This document shows positions 7,970 to 16,797 of a stretch of DNA of 64,000 nucleotides, piece by piece. The notes beneath the pieces are model-generated. The model did no database searches, was not told where the DNA came from, and saw nothing but the letters and a program-made list of their open reading frames with translations. How positions within the stretch are numbered: position 1 is the stretch's first letter; each line of letters opens with the position of its first letter. The stretch covers positions 1,367,546 to 1,431,545 of the forward strand of contig NZ_SLWS01000001.1 of NCBI RefSeq assembly GCF_004345645.1, in the 5' to 3' direction. The position numbers were made by a program, and so were the translations under genes. The DNA comes from Actinocrispum wychmicini. GTDB lineage: Bacteria; Actinomycetota; Actinomycetes; Mycobacteriales; Pseudonocardiaceae.

Positions 7970-9165
7970 AGTACTCGCGCTGGATCGACCTGGCGTTCTA
8001 TGTCGGGTTCGGGGTGGACGCGGCCTACACGGCAGTGTTCAACGAGTTCTACGGGTTCCGTGTGTGGGGGAACTTCGCGGTCTTCGGCTACGCGTTCGCG
8101 GCCCTGCACACGGCGATTTTCATCGCGTTGAAACGGCCCGCGTCGCGGTGGGTGCCGGTCGGGTTCGTGGTCACACTGAGCGTGCTCGTGCCGATGTTCG
8201 TGTTGGTGGCCAAGCGGATGACCGGCCGTGACTGGGGTTCGCCGGCGTCCTCGATGACCGCCCAGCCGGAGGTGTGGGCGATCGAACGAGCCGGGAACCT
8301 GTTGCTGCACACCGGTTCCCCGTACGTCGACCTGCACACGCTCACGCGGCCGGTGGTCGTCGACGACTTCACGCCGTACGGTCCGGCCATGGCGTTGCTC
8401 GGGCTGCCGAGTGCGGTGTTCGGCCGGTCCGTGGTCACCGACGCGCGAGTTGTCGCGCTGGTGGTCAGCGTCGCCGTCCTGGCGGTCGCGGTGCGCATCG
8501 CCAAACCAGATCTGGCTGTCCGGCCGGTCCAGTTCGTGCTGCTGACGACGTACGTCACATTGCCCGCCGCGACCGCGGGCAACGACCTGCCTGTGGTCGC
8601 GTTGCTGATCCTGTCGGCCGTACTGGCCACAAGGGACAGACCGGAGTGGGCCGGGCTCGTCCTCGCGTTGGCCGCCAGCATGAAACTGACCGCCCTGCCG
8701 GCGGCGGCCGTCGTGGCGGTGGCGATCTGGGCGCTCAAGGGCCGGCTGGGCCGGTTCCTGGTCGCGTTCGCGGCCGGCGGTGTCGTGTTCACCGGGCTGT
8801 CCGCAGCCGTGAACTTCGACGCGTTCATCGACAACGTGATCAAGTTCCCGGCGAACGCGGCCGAGGTGCGGTCGCCCGCCGGCAGCCCGCTGCCGGGCCA
8901 CCTGCTTGAGCAGACCGGCCCCCTCGGACATGCGGCCGTGCTGGTCCTGATGGCGCTGGCGGCCGTGGGGATGGTGTGGTGGCTGCTGGCCCGGCCGCCC
9001 AGGACGACCGCTGAGATCCTGCAGCGCGTCGCCATCGGTCTCGGCCTGGCCATGCTCCTGATGCCGGCCACCCGCTGGGGCTACCTGATCTACCCGGTGA
9101 CACTGCTGGGCGCGGCGCTGCAGACGTGGCGGCCGGCGTTCCTGAAAACCCGGGTTCTCACATGA
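7966..9165 (+). CDS. GT-C-like integral membrane protein
   Basis: A 399-residue polytopic membrane protein. It starts at GTG 7966, overlapping the stop of the gene before it (GTGA), and ends by overlapping the next ATG (ATGA at 9162-9165), so all three genes are translationally coupled. Hydrophobic helices run throughout. The loop after helix 3 contains DWGSPASSMTAQPEVWAIER, and GNLLLHTGSPYVDLHTL and AASMKLTALPAAAVV match the general GT-C pattern. It is more divergent than its neighbours and lacks their YAPSAALFF and GQINLLL blocks. Its role in the same lipid-linked sugar pathway is inferred from context. Confidence 0.8.
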   Translation: MKYSRWIDLAFYVGFGVDAAYTAVFNEFYGFRVWGNFAVFGYAFAALHTAIFIALKRPASRWVPVGFVVTLSVLVPMFVLVAKRMTGRDWGSPASSMTAQPEVWAIERAGNLLLHTGSPYVDLHTLTRPVVVDDFTPYGPAMALLGLPSAVFGRSVVTDARVVALVVSVAVLAVAVRIAKPDLAVRPVQFVLLTTYVTLPAATAGNDLPVVALLILSAVLATRDRPEWAGLVLALAASMKLTALPAAAVVAVAIWALKGRLGRFLVAFAAGGVVFTGLSAAVNFDAFIDNVIKFPANAAEVRSPAGSPLPGHLLEQTGPLGHAAVLVLMALAAVGMVWWLLARPPRTTAEILQRVAIGLGLAMLLMPATRWGYLIYPVTLLGAALQTWRPAFLKTRVLT

Positions 9166-10331
9166 GATGGGTGGTTCTCGGCCTCGTCGCGGCCGCTTAC
9201 GTCGTGTGGGGCGTGGTCACGTGGGTCCAGAACCTGCCCAACGGCGGTGACACAGCCGTCTACCAAGCCGGCGCGGCCAGCCTGTTGCACGGATTTCCCT
9301 TGTACGACAACGACATACTGCCGACAGAACCGGGATACGCGCGGCTGCCGTTCACCTACCCGCCGGTGGCCGCGCTGCTGTTCACGCCGCTCGTGATCGT
9401 TCCACCGCAGGTCGCGTGGGGGATCATGAACGCGCTGTCCGTCCTGGCGCTCGTCGGTGTCGTGTACGTCGTGCTGCGCAAGGTGCCGCGGCGGCCGTCG
9501 TGGCTGCGGCCGGAGTGGGGCGCGGTGCTCCTCGGACTCGGCCTGCTGCTGACCGAGCCCGTGCGGGTCAACCTCGGATACGGGCAGATCAACCTGTTGC
9601 TGATGGCGTTGGTCGTGCTGGACGTACTGGCGCCGACCAGGTTCGGCGGCGTGCTCGTGGGGGTCGCCGCCGCCGTGAAGCTGACGCCGTTGATCTTCGT
9701 CGTGCACTTCCTGCTGGTGGGGCGCAAACGGGACGCTCTGCGCGCGGCGGGGACGTTCGTCGGCCTCCAGGCGCTCATGTTCGCTATCGCGCCGCACGAC
9801 GCGTACCGGTTCTGGACGCACACGGTGTTCGACTCGTCCCGGATCGGCCCGACGAACTGGTCGTGGAACCAGTCGCTCGGCGGGATGATCCGGCGGTTCA
9901 GCGAACAGGCGTCCTGGTCACAGCCTGTCGCGTACGGCATCGGCCTGGTGCTCGCGGTAGGCGCGGCGGTCCTGGTCAGGCGGTACCGGGACCGTCCCGC
10001 CTGGGCGATGCTCGTCACCGGCTACCTGGCGTTGCTGGTCAGCCCGGTGTCCTGGGTGCACCACTGGGTGTGGGCGGTGCCGCTCGTGGCCGTGCTCCTG
10101 GCCGAGGCCGGGTGCGGCAACAAGGTCGCGCGGTGGCTGCTGCCGGTGACCGTGCTGCTTTTCACACTGCCGATCCTGCGGTGGATCCCACACGGCGAGT
10201 TCCGGGAGTACTCCTGGACGGCGTTCGACATGATCTTCGGCAACGGGTTCGTGCTGTTCCCGGTGGTCGCCGGGGTGGTGCTGCTGGTCCGGTCCTCGCG
10301 ACGGACCCCGGAGTTGGCGCAGGTAGGGTGA
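9162..10331 (+). CDS. GT-C mannosyltransferase-like membrane protein (GT87/DUF2029)
   Basis: Third gene of the coupled set, 389 aa, starting at ATG 9162. It shares with the first gene LPFTYPPVAALLFTPL, GYGQINLLLMALVVLDVL, AAAVKLTPLIFVVHF, WNQSLGGMIRR and SWVHHWVWAVPLVAVL, so the two are clear paralogues (the middle gene is not). An acidic residue in the first outer loop (NGGDTAVYQAG) is in the position of the catalytic Asp of GT-C enzymes. About ten membrane helices. Likely acts on the periplasmic face, adding mannose or another sugar from a polyprenyl-phosphate donor to a growing envelope lipoglycan. The product cannot be specified further. Confidence 0.85.
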   Translation: MRWVVLGLVAAAYVVWGVVTWVQNLPNGGDTAVYQAGAASLLHGFPLYDNDILPTEPGYARLPFTYPPVAALLFTPLVIVPPQVAWGIMNALSVLALVGVVYVVLRKVPRRPSWLRPEWGAVLLGLGLLLTEPVRVNLGYGQINLLLMALVVLDVLAPTRFGGVLVGVAAAVKLTPLIFVVHFLLVGRKRDALRAAGTFVGLQALMFAIAPHDAYRFWTHTVFDSSRIGPTNWSWNQSLGGMIRRFSEQASWSQPVAYGIGLVLAVGAAVLVRRYRDRPAWAMLVTGYLALLVSPVSWVHHWVWAVPLVAVLLAEAGCGNKVARWLLPVTVLLFTLPILRWIPHGEFREYSWTAFDMIFGNGFVLFPVVAGVVLLVRSSRRTPELAQVG

Positions 10332-10338
10332 CCTCTCC

Positions 10339-11532
10339 GTGGACCCCGTTACCGGCCTGCCCCGCGTCGGCATGGTGGGCGGCGGCCAGCTGGCCAGGAT
10401 GACCCAGCAGGCCGCGATCGCCCTCGGCCAGTCGTTGCGCGTGCTCGCGATCTACTCGTCCGAACCCGCCGCCCTGGTCACCCCCAACGTCACCCTCGGA
10501 CATCACACGGACCTGGACGCGCTGCGCGAGTTCGCGCGCACGTGCGACGTGATGACGTTCGACCACGAACACGTGCCCACCGAGCACCTCCGGGCGCTGG
10601 TCGCGGCGGGTGTCAAGGTCCATCCCGGCCCCGACGCCCTGATCCACGCGCAGGACAAACTGGTGATGCGGGACCGTCTGGCGGAGATGGGCGTGCCTGT
10701 CCCGGAGTACGCGCCCGTCACGGAGCCCGCGGACCTCGTGCGGTTCGGCTCGAAGTACGGGTGGCCGTGCGTGCTCAAGGCCGCGCGTGGTGGCTACGAC
10801 GGCCGTGGCGTGTGGATGGTCGGCTCTGAGGCCGAGGCGGTGCCGTTGGCCACGGAACTCCTCGCGGCTTCAACGCCGTTGCTCGTCGAGGAGCGCGTGG
10901 AGATGAAACGCGAACTCGCTGCCTTGGTCGCGCGTTCGCCGTTCGGTCAGGGCGCGGCGTGGCCGACTGTGGAGACCGTGCAGAAGGACGGTATCTGCGT
11001 CGAAGTGCTCGCGCCCGCGCCTGACCTGTCTCCCGCGCTGGCCGCGGAAGCCCAGGAGTTGGCTCTGCGCGTGGCGTCCACGTTGGGCGTCGTGGGCGTG
11101 CTGGCGGTGGAACTGTTCGAGACACCGACCGGTCTCGTCGTGAACGAACTGGCGATGCGGCCGCACAATTCGGGGCACTGGACCATCGAGGGCGCCACGA
11201 CATCCCAGTTCGCCCAACACCTCCGAGCCGTCCTGGACTACCCACTGGGCTCCACGGACCCGGTCGCGCCCGCCGTCGTGATGGCCAACGTCCTCGGCGC
11301 CGCCACCTCACCCTCGATGGGCCCGGACGAGCGTATGCACCACCTGTTCGCCCGATTCCGCGATGTGCACGTGCACTACTACGGAAAAGCCGAACGGCCA
11401 GGCCGGAAGATCGGTCACGTAACCGTTCTCGGCCAGGACATGGCCACCGCCCGCACCCGTGCGCGCCTCGCCGCGGACTGGCTGTCCACAGGCATGTGGA
11501 CGGACGGCTACGACATTCACGGAGGAAACTAG
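10339..11532 (+). CDS. purK: 5-(Carboxyamino)imidazole ribonucleotide synthase
   Basis: PurK (397 aa) is the ATP-grasp enzyme that carboxylates the amino group of AIR with bicarbonate and ATP in purine biosynthesis, feeding PurE. The N-terminus [16 protein letters not shown], the lid/ATP-binding region [31 protein letters not shown] and the metal-binding end [16 protein letters not shown] are all intact. The start is GTG, 7 bases after the upstream membrane gene. Its stop TAG shares its last base with the purE start, and the ribosome site GGAGGA for purE lies inside the final purK codons, so the two are tightly coupled. Confidence 0.98.
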   Translation: MDPVTGLPRVGMVGGGQLARMTQQAAIALGQSLRVLAIYSSEPAALVTPNVTLGHHTDLDALREFARTCDVMTFDHEHVPTEHLRALVAAGVKVHPGPDALIHAQDKLVMRDRLAEMGVPVPEYAPVTEPADLVRFGSKYGWPCVLKAARGGYDGRGVWMVGSEAEAVPLATELLAASTPLLVEERVEMKRELAALVARSPFGQGAAWPTVETVQKDGICVEVLAPAPDLSPALAAEAQELALRVASTLGVVGVLAVELFETPTGLVVNELAMRPHNSGHWTIEGATTSQFAQHLRAVLDYPLGSTDPVAPAVVMANVLGAATSPSMGPDERMHHLFARFRDVHVHYYGKAERPGRKIGHVTVLGQDMATARTRARLAADWLSTGMWTDGYDIHGGN

Positions 11533-12029
11533 TGGCGCACGTCGGCGTGATCATGGGCAGCGACTCCGACTGGCCCGTGATGTCCGCGGCAGCACAAGCA
11601 CTGACCGAGTTCGACGTGCCCTACGAAGTCGGCGTCTACTCCGCACACCGCACTCCCCAGCGAATGCTCACGTACGCCACCGAAGCCGCGGCCCGAGGCA
11701 TCCAGGTGATCATCGCCGGCGCGGGCGGCGCCGCCCACCTCCCCGGCATGGTCGCCGCCGCCACCGTCCTGCCCGTCATCGGCGTGCCCGTACCCCTGAA
11801 GTACCTGGACGGCATGGACTCCCTGCTGTCCATCGTCCAGATGCCCGCCGGTGTCCCTGTGGCGACCGTGTCCATCGGCGGAGCCCGGAACGCCGGGTTG
11901 CTGGCCGTACGGATCCTCGCCGCGAGCGACCCGGCACTGCAGCAGCGGATGGCCCAGTTCCAGGCGGACCTGGCCGCGATGGTCCTGGACAAGGACGCGG
12001 CCCTCAGGAGGACCGCCACGGAGTCGTGA
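11532..12029 (+). CDS. purE: N5-carboxyaminoimidazole ribonucleotide mutase
   Basis: PurE class I (165 aa) converts N5-CAIR, the product of PurK, to CAIR. The signature [13 protein letters not shown] at the N-terminus, [15 protein letters not shown] with the catalytic His, and [14 protein letters not shown] are present. The frame extends upstream, but the GTG at 11532, one base into the purK stop and preceded by GGAGGA, is the obvious start. purK-purE order is as in mycobacteria. In Mycobacterium tuberculosis the next gene is the acyl-CoA dehydrogenase fadE25; here a 3.4-kb ESX-type module separates them. Confidence 0.98.
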   Translation: MAHVGVIMGSDSDWPVMSAAAQALTEFDVPYEVGVYSAHRTPQRMLTYATEAAARGIQVIIAGAGGAAHLPGMVAAATVLPVIGVPVPLKYLDGMDSLLSIVQMPAGVPVATVSIGGARNAGLLAVRILAASDPALQQRMAQFQADLAAMVLDKDAALRRTATES

Positions 12030-12129
12030 CCCGCGCTTACCGCGTTCGGGTGATACCACACAGTAACCGGTGTGGACGGGTGTGGGCATGGCAGGATGCC
12101 CGGCTGGGTCGCTCAGGAAAGGGGCCACC

Positions 12130-12912
12130 TTGGCGGGCGGGTTTGAGTGTTCGTTGTTGGAATTGGACGTCATCGGGGACGCGTGCGGTCTGGATGTCCG
12201 GCCGTTTCCGTTCGATGTCCCGGTGCACGGCGAGTTGATCGAGGACCGGGTGCGGTTGGTGGCGGCGGTGCAGCGCAGCCTGACCGGAAAGGGCCTGGCT
12301 GACCGCGATTCGTTGGCCCCCACCGTGGTGCGGTTGGTGGGATTGTTCGCGCGGCCCCAGTGGTCGATCGGCATGCTCGGCAGTGCGGGAACGCAAACCT
12401 ATTGTGTTCGAACGGGATCGGACGGCCGCAGCGCGGTGCTCGCCCAGCGATGGGGAGAACTGGTTCGGTTCGACCCGATCACACCCGAGTCAGTGGTGCG
12501 TGAACTGGTGCGACTGTTGCCGCCGGCCAAACCCGGCCCAGGTGCCTCAGTCACCATCGCCTTGGCCAACGAATCGCGTACCCGCGGGAGGCATCGACGC
12601 GACGACGACGCGCCGGACACCTTCCTGCAACCCGGCCGACCCACACGCACCACAGACGGCGCGCAACTGGGCATTGCCCGGGACATTCTGCGACGCCCAC
12701 GAGCGGGAGCCGGATACTTCATTGTGACCGAACGTGGCCCCAATGGAAGAGACGGCGAGCCGCAAACCATGAGTTGGCTAGACACCGACGCGGGCCGCTA
12801 TGTGGTGCTCTCCTCAGTCGGCGCTGATGGCCAGCAGTACGCGACATACGCTCCCGCCGACCTTCAGCGCGTGGAAAACAATCTTGAACGTCTCGCCGGG
12901 CTGCGGCACTGA
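12130..12912 (+). CDS. ESX secretion-associated EspG-like chaperone
   Basis: A 260-residue protein resembling the EspG family, cytosolic chaperones that bind PE/PPE-type substrates before type VII secretion. Family-like features: the N-terminal LLELDVIGDACGLDVRPFPF, the central RLVGLFARPQWSIGM beta/helix block, and the C-terminal GYFIVTERGP, SWLDTDAGRYVVLSS and APADLQRVENNLERL. The TTG at 12130, after AGGAAAGGGG, is preferred over the upstream GTG at 12070. A plausible client, the PPE/WXG-like protein, is encoded three genes downstream. The module lacks ESX ATPase, membrane and mycosin genes, so secretion must use a system elsewhere. Confidence 0.75.
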   Translation: MAGGFECSLLELDVIGDACGLDVRPFPFDVPVHGELIEDRVRLVAAVQRSLTGKGLADRDSLAPTVVRLVGLFARPQWSIGMLGSAGTQTYCVRTGSDGRSAVLAQRWGELVRFDPITPESVVRELVRLLPPAKPGPGASVTIALANESRTRGRHRRDDDAPDTFLQPGRPTRTTDGAQLGIARDILRRPRAGAGYFIVTERGPNGRDGEPQTMSWLDTDAGRYVVLSSVGADGQQYATYAPADLQRVENNLERLAGLRH

Positions 12913-13030
12913 CCAGGACAATTTCCGCCGGGTGGGTCAATGTCGTCCCGCGGTCGGCCGAAGGCGGTGGCCCGCTGCTATCGTATCCGTGCGCAGCGTG
13001 GCATGACGACCTTGGGGAGGGTTGATCATT

Positions 13031-13420
13031 GTGGCCGACGACTATCGCGGACTGCTCAGTGCCGTCGGGAGTCTCAACAGCGCCATCGACAAAGGTGTCT
13101 ACATGGATTACGAGGGCGCCAAGCAACTGCTCACCTTTGTGCAACACAACCAGGCAGCCGTGGCAAAGGTGCGCGCGAGGGGGGATCGCCTGGCGCAGGT
13201 CCCACAACTGGGCGACACGCCAGCGGCGAATGTGTACATGCCGTATCTGCCCACCGTCGCGACAGACCAAACCCAGGGTCTGCTTCCCACGCTCAAGCAG
13301 CTTCAGGATCGGTTGGACGCCGCAGCGTCGAACATTCAGAAGTCGATCGACCTGTATCAGCAAACCGACCATGGACATGGTGTGTCGATGGTCCACATTT
13401 TCAACACCATGATGGCCTGA
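13031..13420 (+). CDS. Small helical protein of the ESX-type module
   Basis: A 129-residue acidic, largely helical protein with no family I can name. Residues 1-50 (DDYRGLLSAVGSLNSAIDKG) and 85-115 (QGLLPTLKQLQDRLDAAASN) look like two amphipathic helices joined by a Pro-containing loop, as in small ESX-type substrates, but no WXG motif is present. GGGGAGGG at 13014-13021 fits the GTG at 13031 (9-base gap) better than the TTG at 13022. Its position between the EspG-like and DUF3558 genes suggests it is a substrate or adaptor, which is inference only. Confidence 0.7.
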   Translation: MADDYRGLLSAVGSLNSAIDKGVYMDYEGAKQLLTFVQHNQAAVAKVRARGDRLAQVPQLGDTPAANVYMPYLPTVATDQTQGLLPTLKQLQDRLDAAASNIQKSIDLYQQTDHGHGVSMVHIFNTMMA

Positions 13421-13444
13421 CAACCAAGAAGGCGACGAGGCAAC

Positions 13445-13981
13445 GTGAAGCGGTGCGCGATTCCTGCCGGTCTGGTGGCGATGTGCGTAGTGGTATCGGC
13501 CTGCCAAAACGGCGTCGCCGGCGTACCCACGTCGACTTCTGTCACCGGCACTCCACCTGGGAGCTCGACATCCAGCGTGGATTCCAGCAGCACACCGACT
13601 GGGGGCATGGCCACCGTGAACGCGTGTTCCCTGCTCTCCACGAGCGAGGCAACCAGCCTCGGGCTGCCCGGTGCGGGCTACAAAATGAACGCGGGTGCCA
13701 AATCCGGTTGTGAATGGGACGGGTCGAGCTTCATCGTCATCGTCGGCATCTTCACCACCGCCGGTCTGGCCGATGTGAAGGTCAACGGTGGCACAGTCAG
13801 TGACACTCAGATCGGACGCTATCCAGCCAAACAGTTGAAGGAAGTCAGCGGTGGCTGCATGTACTCGCTTGGCGTGACGGACAAGTCCCGGGTGGATATC
13901 GAAGTCACCGCCGTCAGTGGGGGTGATCCCTGTCCGGAGTCGCTGGCCGTGGCGACAGTGGTCGAGAAAAAGATCTCGTAG
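13445..13981 (+). CDS. DUF3558 family lipoprotein
   Basis: A secreted lipoprotein of 178 aa. The signal peptide ends in VVSAC, with the lipidated Cys at residue 20. A Ser/Thr/Pro-rich linker (about 25-52) precedes a globular domain that begins VNACSLLSTSEATSLGLPG and contains GCEWDGSSFIV, typical of DUF3558. Extracellular Cys residues (after CSLL, SGCEW, GGCMY, DPCPE) suggest two disulfides. Pseudonocardiales often carry DUF3558 genes beside ESX accessory genes. The function is unknown. It lies 24 bases after the preceding gene and 32 before the next, so it is probably one operon. Confidence 0.85.
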   Translation: MKRCAIPAGLVAMCVVVSACQNGVAGVPTSTSVTGTPPGSSTSSVDSSSTPTGGMATVNACSLLSTSEATSLGLPGAGYKMNAGAKSGCEWDGSSFIVIVGIFTTAGLADVKVNGGTVSDTQIGRYPAKQLKEVSGGCMYSLGVTDKSRVDIEVTAVSGGDPCPESLAVATVVEKKIS

Positions 13982-14013
13982 TCAGCGGTGCACCGGAGGA
14001 GAGGAGCGAACTG

Positions 14014-15534
14014 ATGGTGGATCGGACGTCGATTGACGGGGGACAGCAGGCTCCGACGCCGACTGACGCTCAGGTGCAAGCGGCGCAGACAAAGTTCAAC
14101 GTGCAGCAGTACCAGGACGAATACCTGTGTGCCGAGTTGCGGAAACTGGTGAAGACCATCCTGGGGCAGGATCCGAACTCTGTCGACACGGTGGATCCGG
14201 CGGCATTGGCGAACATGAAGCAGGGGTTGTATCCACGTGCGGCGCCGGCCGGGCCAGGGGTGGTCTACCGCGGGATTCCGCATCAGAAGCTGTACGACAG
14301 TGTGACCCAGGGCGCGGATGCCGGCCAGATCGGGGACATGGCCTCGGCCTGGCAGATGTCATCGGACGACCTGATCGAGGCGAGTCAGAGCAACGCCGCC
14401 CAAGTGTTGGCCGGCAGCGAGATCGCGTGGCAGGGACAGGGCGGTGACCAGGCACGGGCGGCCGTCGCGTCGCTGACCAACCAGGCCGGACAGGTCGGTC
14501 ACGCGTCCATGGTGTCCGCGCAGTTGTATCAGCAGCAGGCAAACGCGCTGGCCCAGGCCAGGAACACCATTCCGAAACCGCCGGAGCCTCCGTTCGATCA
14601 GGCGGCCGCACAGCGGCAACTGTCCACGGTGACGGATCCGGTCGCGAACGCGAAGCTGGCCCAGCAGCAGTACGAGCAGTTCGCCGCCCAACAGCAGGCC
14701 CATGACCAGGCGGCCACGATCGTGGAATTGTATGACCGGGTGGTGACGCAGACTTCGCGGAACCAACCGGGCTTCGCGCCGCCACCACCGCCGCCGCCGC
14801 CAGGTCCGGGACCAGGTCCGCATCCGGGCGGACCAGCGTCACCCGGTGGTGGGTCCGGGAGCGGTTCGGGTGTGGGGCACGGACAGGGTTTCGCGGGTGG
14901 GGCGTCGGGACAGTCGGGGCCGGGTGGTGGGGCGCCAGGGGCGAGTGGTGGCGTGCCTGGCCAGGCTGGGTTCCCCTCGTTGGATGGCCAAGACGGGCGT
15001 GGTGGTGGGGCGCCAGTGTCTCCGTCGAGTTCGGACTTTGGCAGCGGCAGTTCGCGGCCTCCGGGCGGCCTGCCGTTCGGCGCCGGTGGTGGTTACCCAG
15101 GCGGTTCGGCGGGCGGGGACGGGTTCGGTGGCGGCATGGTCGGCCCCGGTGGCGGGTTTGCCGGGGGCGGGTTTGACGCGGCGCGTTCGGGCTACGGCTC
15201 TGGTGGGGGAGGCCGGTCCGGTGGGTACGGGCAGGCGTCAGGCGGTGCTGGCGGATCTGGTGGCGCTCGTGGATCCGGCGGTGCAGGTGGGTCCGGCGGT
15301 GATGGGGCTCGTTCGGGTGCTGGTGCCCTGGCCGCTGAAGAGGCGGCGCGGCAACGCGGCATGACTGGTGCGCGCGGTGCCGCCGGTGCACCCGGCGGGA
15401 TGCCGCCGGGTGCCGCGCGTGGCGAGAAAGGCGAGGACGACGAACACAAACGCGCGTCGTACCTGCTGGAGCCGGACACCGACGGACTGTTCGGCGCCGA
15501 CCAACGGGTGCCGCCACCGGTGATCGGCGGCTGA
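14014..15534 (+). CDS. PPE/WXG-like protein with Gly-rich tail, probable type VII secretion substrate
   Basis: A 506-residue protein. Residues about 95-250 are a helical domain with MASAWQMSSDDLIEASQSN and the WXG-type turn IAWQGQGGDQARAAV (near 140), then long Gln/Ala helices. This matches the PPE/WXG100 fold used for ESX export. A run of prolines (255-263) leads into a Gly/Ser-rich low-complexity region (about 268-450) and a charged C-terminus, GEKGEDDEHKRASYLLEPD, ending DGLFGADQRVPPPVIGG. Related tails occur in actinobacterial PPE-domain proteins. The start is ATG with GGAGGAGAGG upstream. Likely client of the EspG-like protein in the same operon. Confidence 0.78.
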   Translation: MVDRTSIDGGQQAPTPTDAQVQAAQTKFNVQQYQDEYLCAELRKLVKTILGQDPNSVDTVDPAALANMKQGLYPRAAPAGPGVVYRGIPHQKLYDSVTQGADAGQIGDMASAWQMSSDDLIEASQSNAAQVLAGSEIAWQGQGGDQARAAVASLTNQAGQVGHASMVSAQLYQQQANALAQARNTIPKPPEPPFDQAAAQRQLSTVTDPVANAKLAQQQYEQFAAQQQAHDQAATIVELYDRVVTQTSRNQPGFAPPPPPPPPGPGPGPHPGGPASPGGGSGSGSGVGHGQGFAGGASGQSGPGGGAPGASGGVPGQAGFPSLDGQDGRGGGAPVSPSSSDFGSGSSRPPGGLPFGAGGGYPGGSAGGDGFGGGMVGPGGGFAGGGFDAARSGYGSGGGGRSGGYGQASGGAGGSGGARGSGGAGGSGGDGARSGAGALAAEEAARQRGMTGARGAAGAPGGMPPGAARGEKGEDDEHKRASYLLEPDTDGLFGADQRVPPPVIGG

Positions 15535-15540
15535 CCGAAG

Positions 15541-16698
15541 TCAGCCCCTGAGCAGGGAGCGGGCCATGACCTGGCGTTGGATCTGGTTGGTGCCCTCGTA
15601 GATCTGGGTGATTTTGGCGTCGCGCATCATTCGCTCGACCGGGAAGTCGCGGGTGTAGCCGGCGCCGCCGAAGAGTTGGACCGCGTCGGTGGTCACCGAC
15701 ATGGCTGTGTCGGAGGCGAAGCATTTGGCTGCGGCGGCCACGAAGCCGGTGTTGGGTTCGTTTCGTTCGGCTTTGGCGGCGGCCACGTAGACCATGTGGC
15801 GGGCCGCTTCGGTTTTCATGGCCATGTCGGCGAGCATGAACTGGACGCCCTGGAAGTCGGCGATCGCTTTGCCGAACTGCTTGCGTTCCTTGACGTACGC
15901 GATGGCCGCGTCCAACGCGCCCTGGGCGATGCCGACGGCTTGGGCGCCGATGGTGGGGCGGGTGTGGTCCAGGGTGCGCAGGGCCGTCTTCAGGCCGGTG
16001 CCGGGTTCGCCGATGATCCGGTCCGCCGGGATCACGCAGTTCTCGAAGTAGATCTCGCGGGTCGGCGAGCCCTTGATGCCGTGCTTGCGTTCCTTCGGGC
16101 CGACCGAGAAGCCCGGGTCGTCGGCGTGCACGACAAAGGCCGAGATGCCCTGGGACGGCTTGGCCGCGTCCGGGTCGGTCACCGCCATCACGGTGTACCA
16201 GGACGACTCACCCGCGTTGGTGATCCAGCATTTCGTGCCGTTGAGCACCCACTGGTCGCCTTCGAGGCGGGCGCGGGTCCGCATCGCCGCGGTGTCCGAA
16301 CCGGCTTCGCGCTCGGACAACGCGTACGAAATGGACGTTTGGCCGGCCGCCAGTGACGGCAGCACGAGCTTCTTCAGGTCCTCGGAGCCGGACAGGATGA
16401 TCGGCATCGAGCCGAGCTTGTTCACGGCCGGGATCAGCGAGGACGACGCGCACACCCGCGCGACCTCCTCGATCACGATGCACGTGGCGACCGCGTCCGC
16501 GCCTTCGCCGCCGTACTCCTCCGCGATGTGCGGCGCCGCGAACCCGGACCGGACCAGCGCGTCCCGCGCCTCGGCCGGGTAGCGCTCGTTCTCGTCGCAG
16601 TCGGCGGCGTAGGGCGCGATCTCCTTCTCGGCCAGCGCACGGACCGCCTCACGCAGTGCGTCGTGCTCCTCCGCCAGCTGGTAAATGCCCGCGTTCAC
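15541..16698 (-). CDS. Acyl-CoA dehydrogenase (FadE25-like)
   Basis: A 385-residue FAD-dependent acyl-CoA dehydrogenase that oxidises fatty acyl-CoA to the enoyl-CoA. Signature regions are present: [20 protein letters not shown] (FAD/substrate site), [35 protein letters not shown], and the C-terminal [14 protein letters not shown] bearing the catalytic-base Glu. In Mycobacterium tuberculosis the orthologous position after purE is fadE25. Its stop is 6 bases from the stop of the convergent PPE-like gene. Electron transfer flavoprotein genes are not in the window. The exact chain-length preference cannot be read. Confidence 0.95.
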   Translation of the reverse strand: MNAGIYQLAEEHDALREAVRALAEKEIAPYAADCDENERYPAEARDALVRSGFAAPHIAEEYGGEGADAVATCIVIEEVARVCASSSLIPAVNKLGSMPIILSGSEDLKKLVLPSLAAGQTSISYALSEREAGSDTAAMRTRARLEGDQWVLNGTKCWITNAGESSWYTVMAVTDPDAAKPSQGISAFVVHADDPGFSVGPKERKHGIKGSPTREIYFENCVIPADRIIGEPGTGLKTALRTLDHTRPTIGAQAVGIAQGALDAAIAYVKERKQFGKAIADFQGVQFMLADMAMKTEAARHMVYVAAAKAERNEPNTGFVAAAAKCFASDTAMSVTTDAVQLFGGAGYTRDFPVERMMRDAKITQIYEGTNQIQRQVMARSLLRG

Positions 16699-16797
16699 CC
16701 TTGTCCGCCTTCCACGAATACGTCCTCAAGCTCTCCGATGTTAGCGCGCGTTCACAACCCGGAGCTTGTGTCGTGAGCCGCACTTGGCTTTAGTCGA

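Noticed and set aside
14830..15350. Gly-rich repeats resembling PE_PGRS
   Set aside because: The region lacks a PE domain and the GGAGG-type periodicity; it is better described as a low-complexity tail on a PPE/WXG-like protein.
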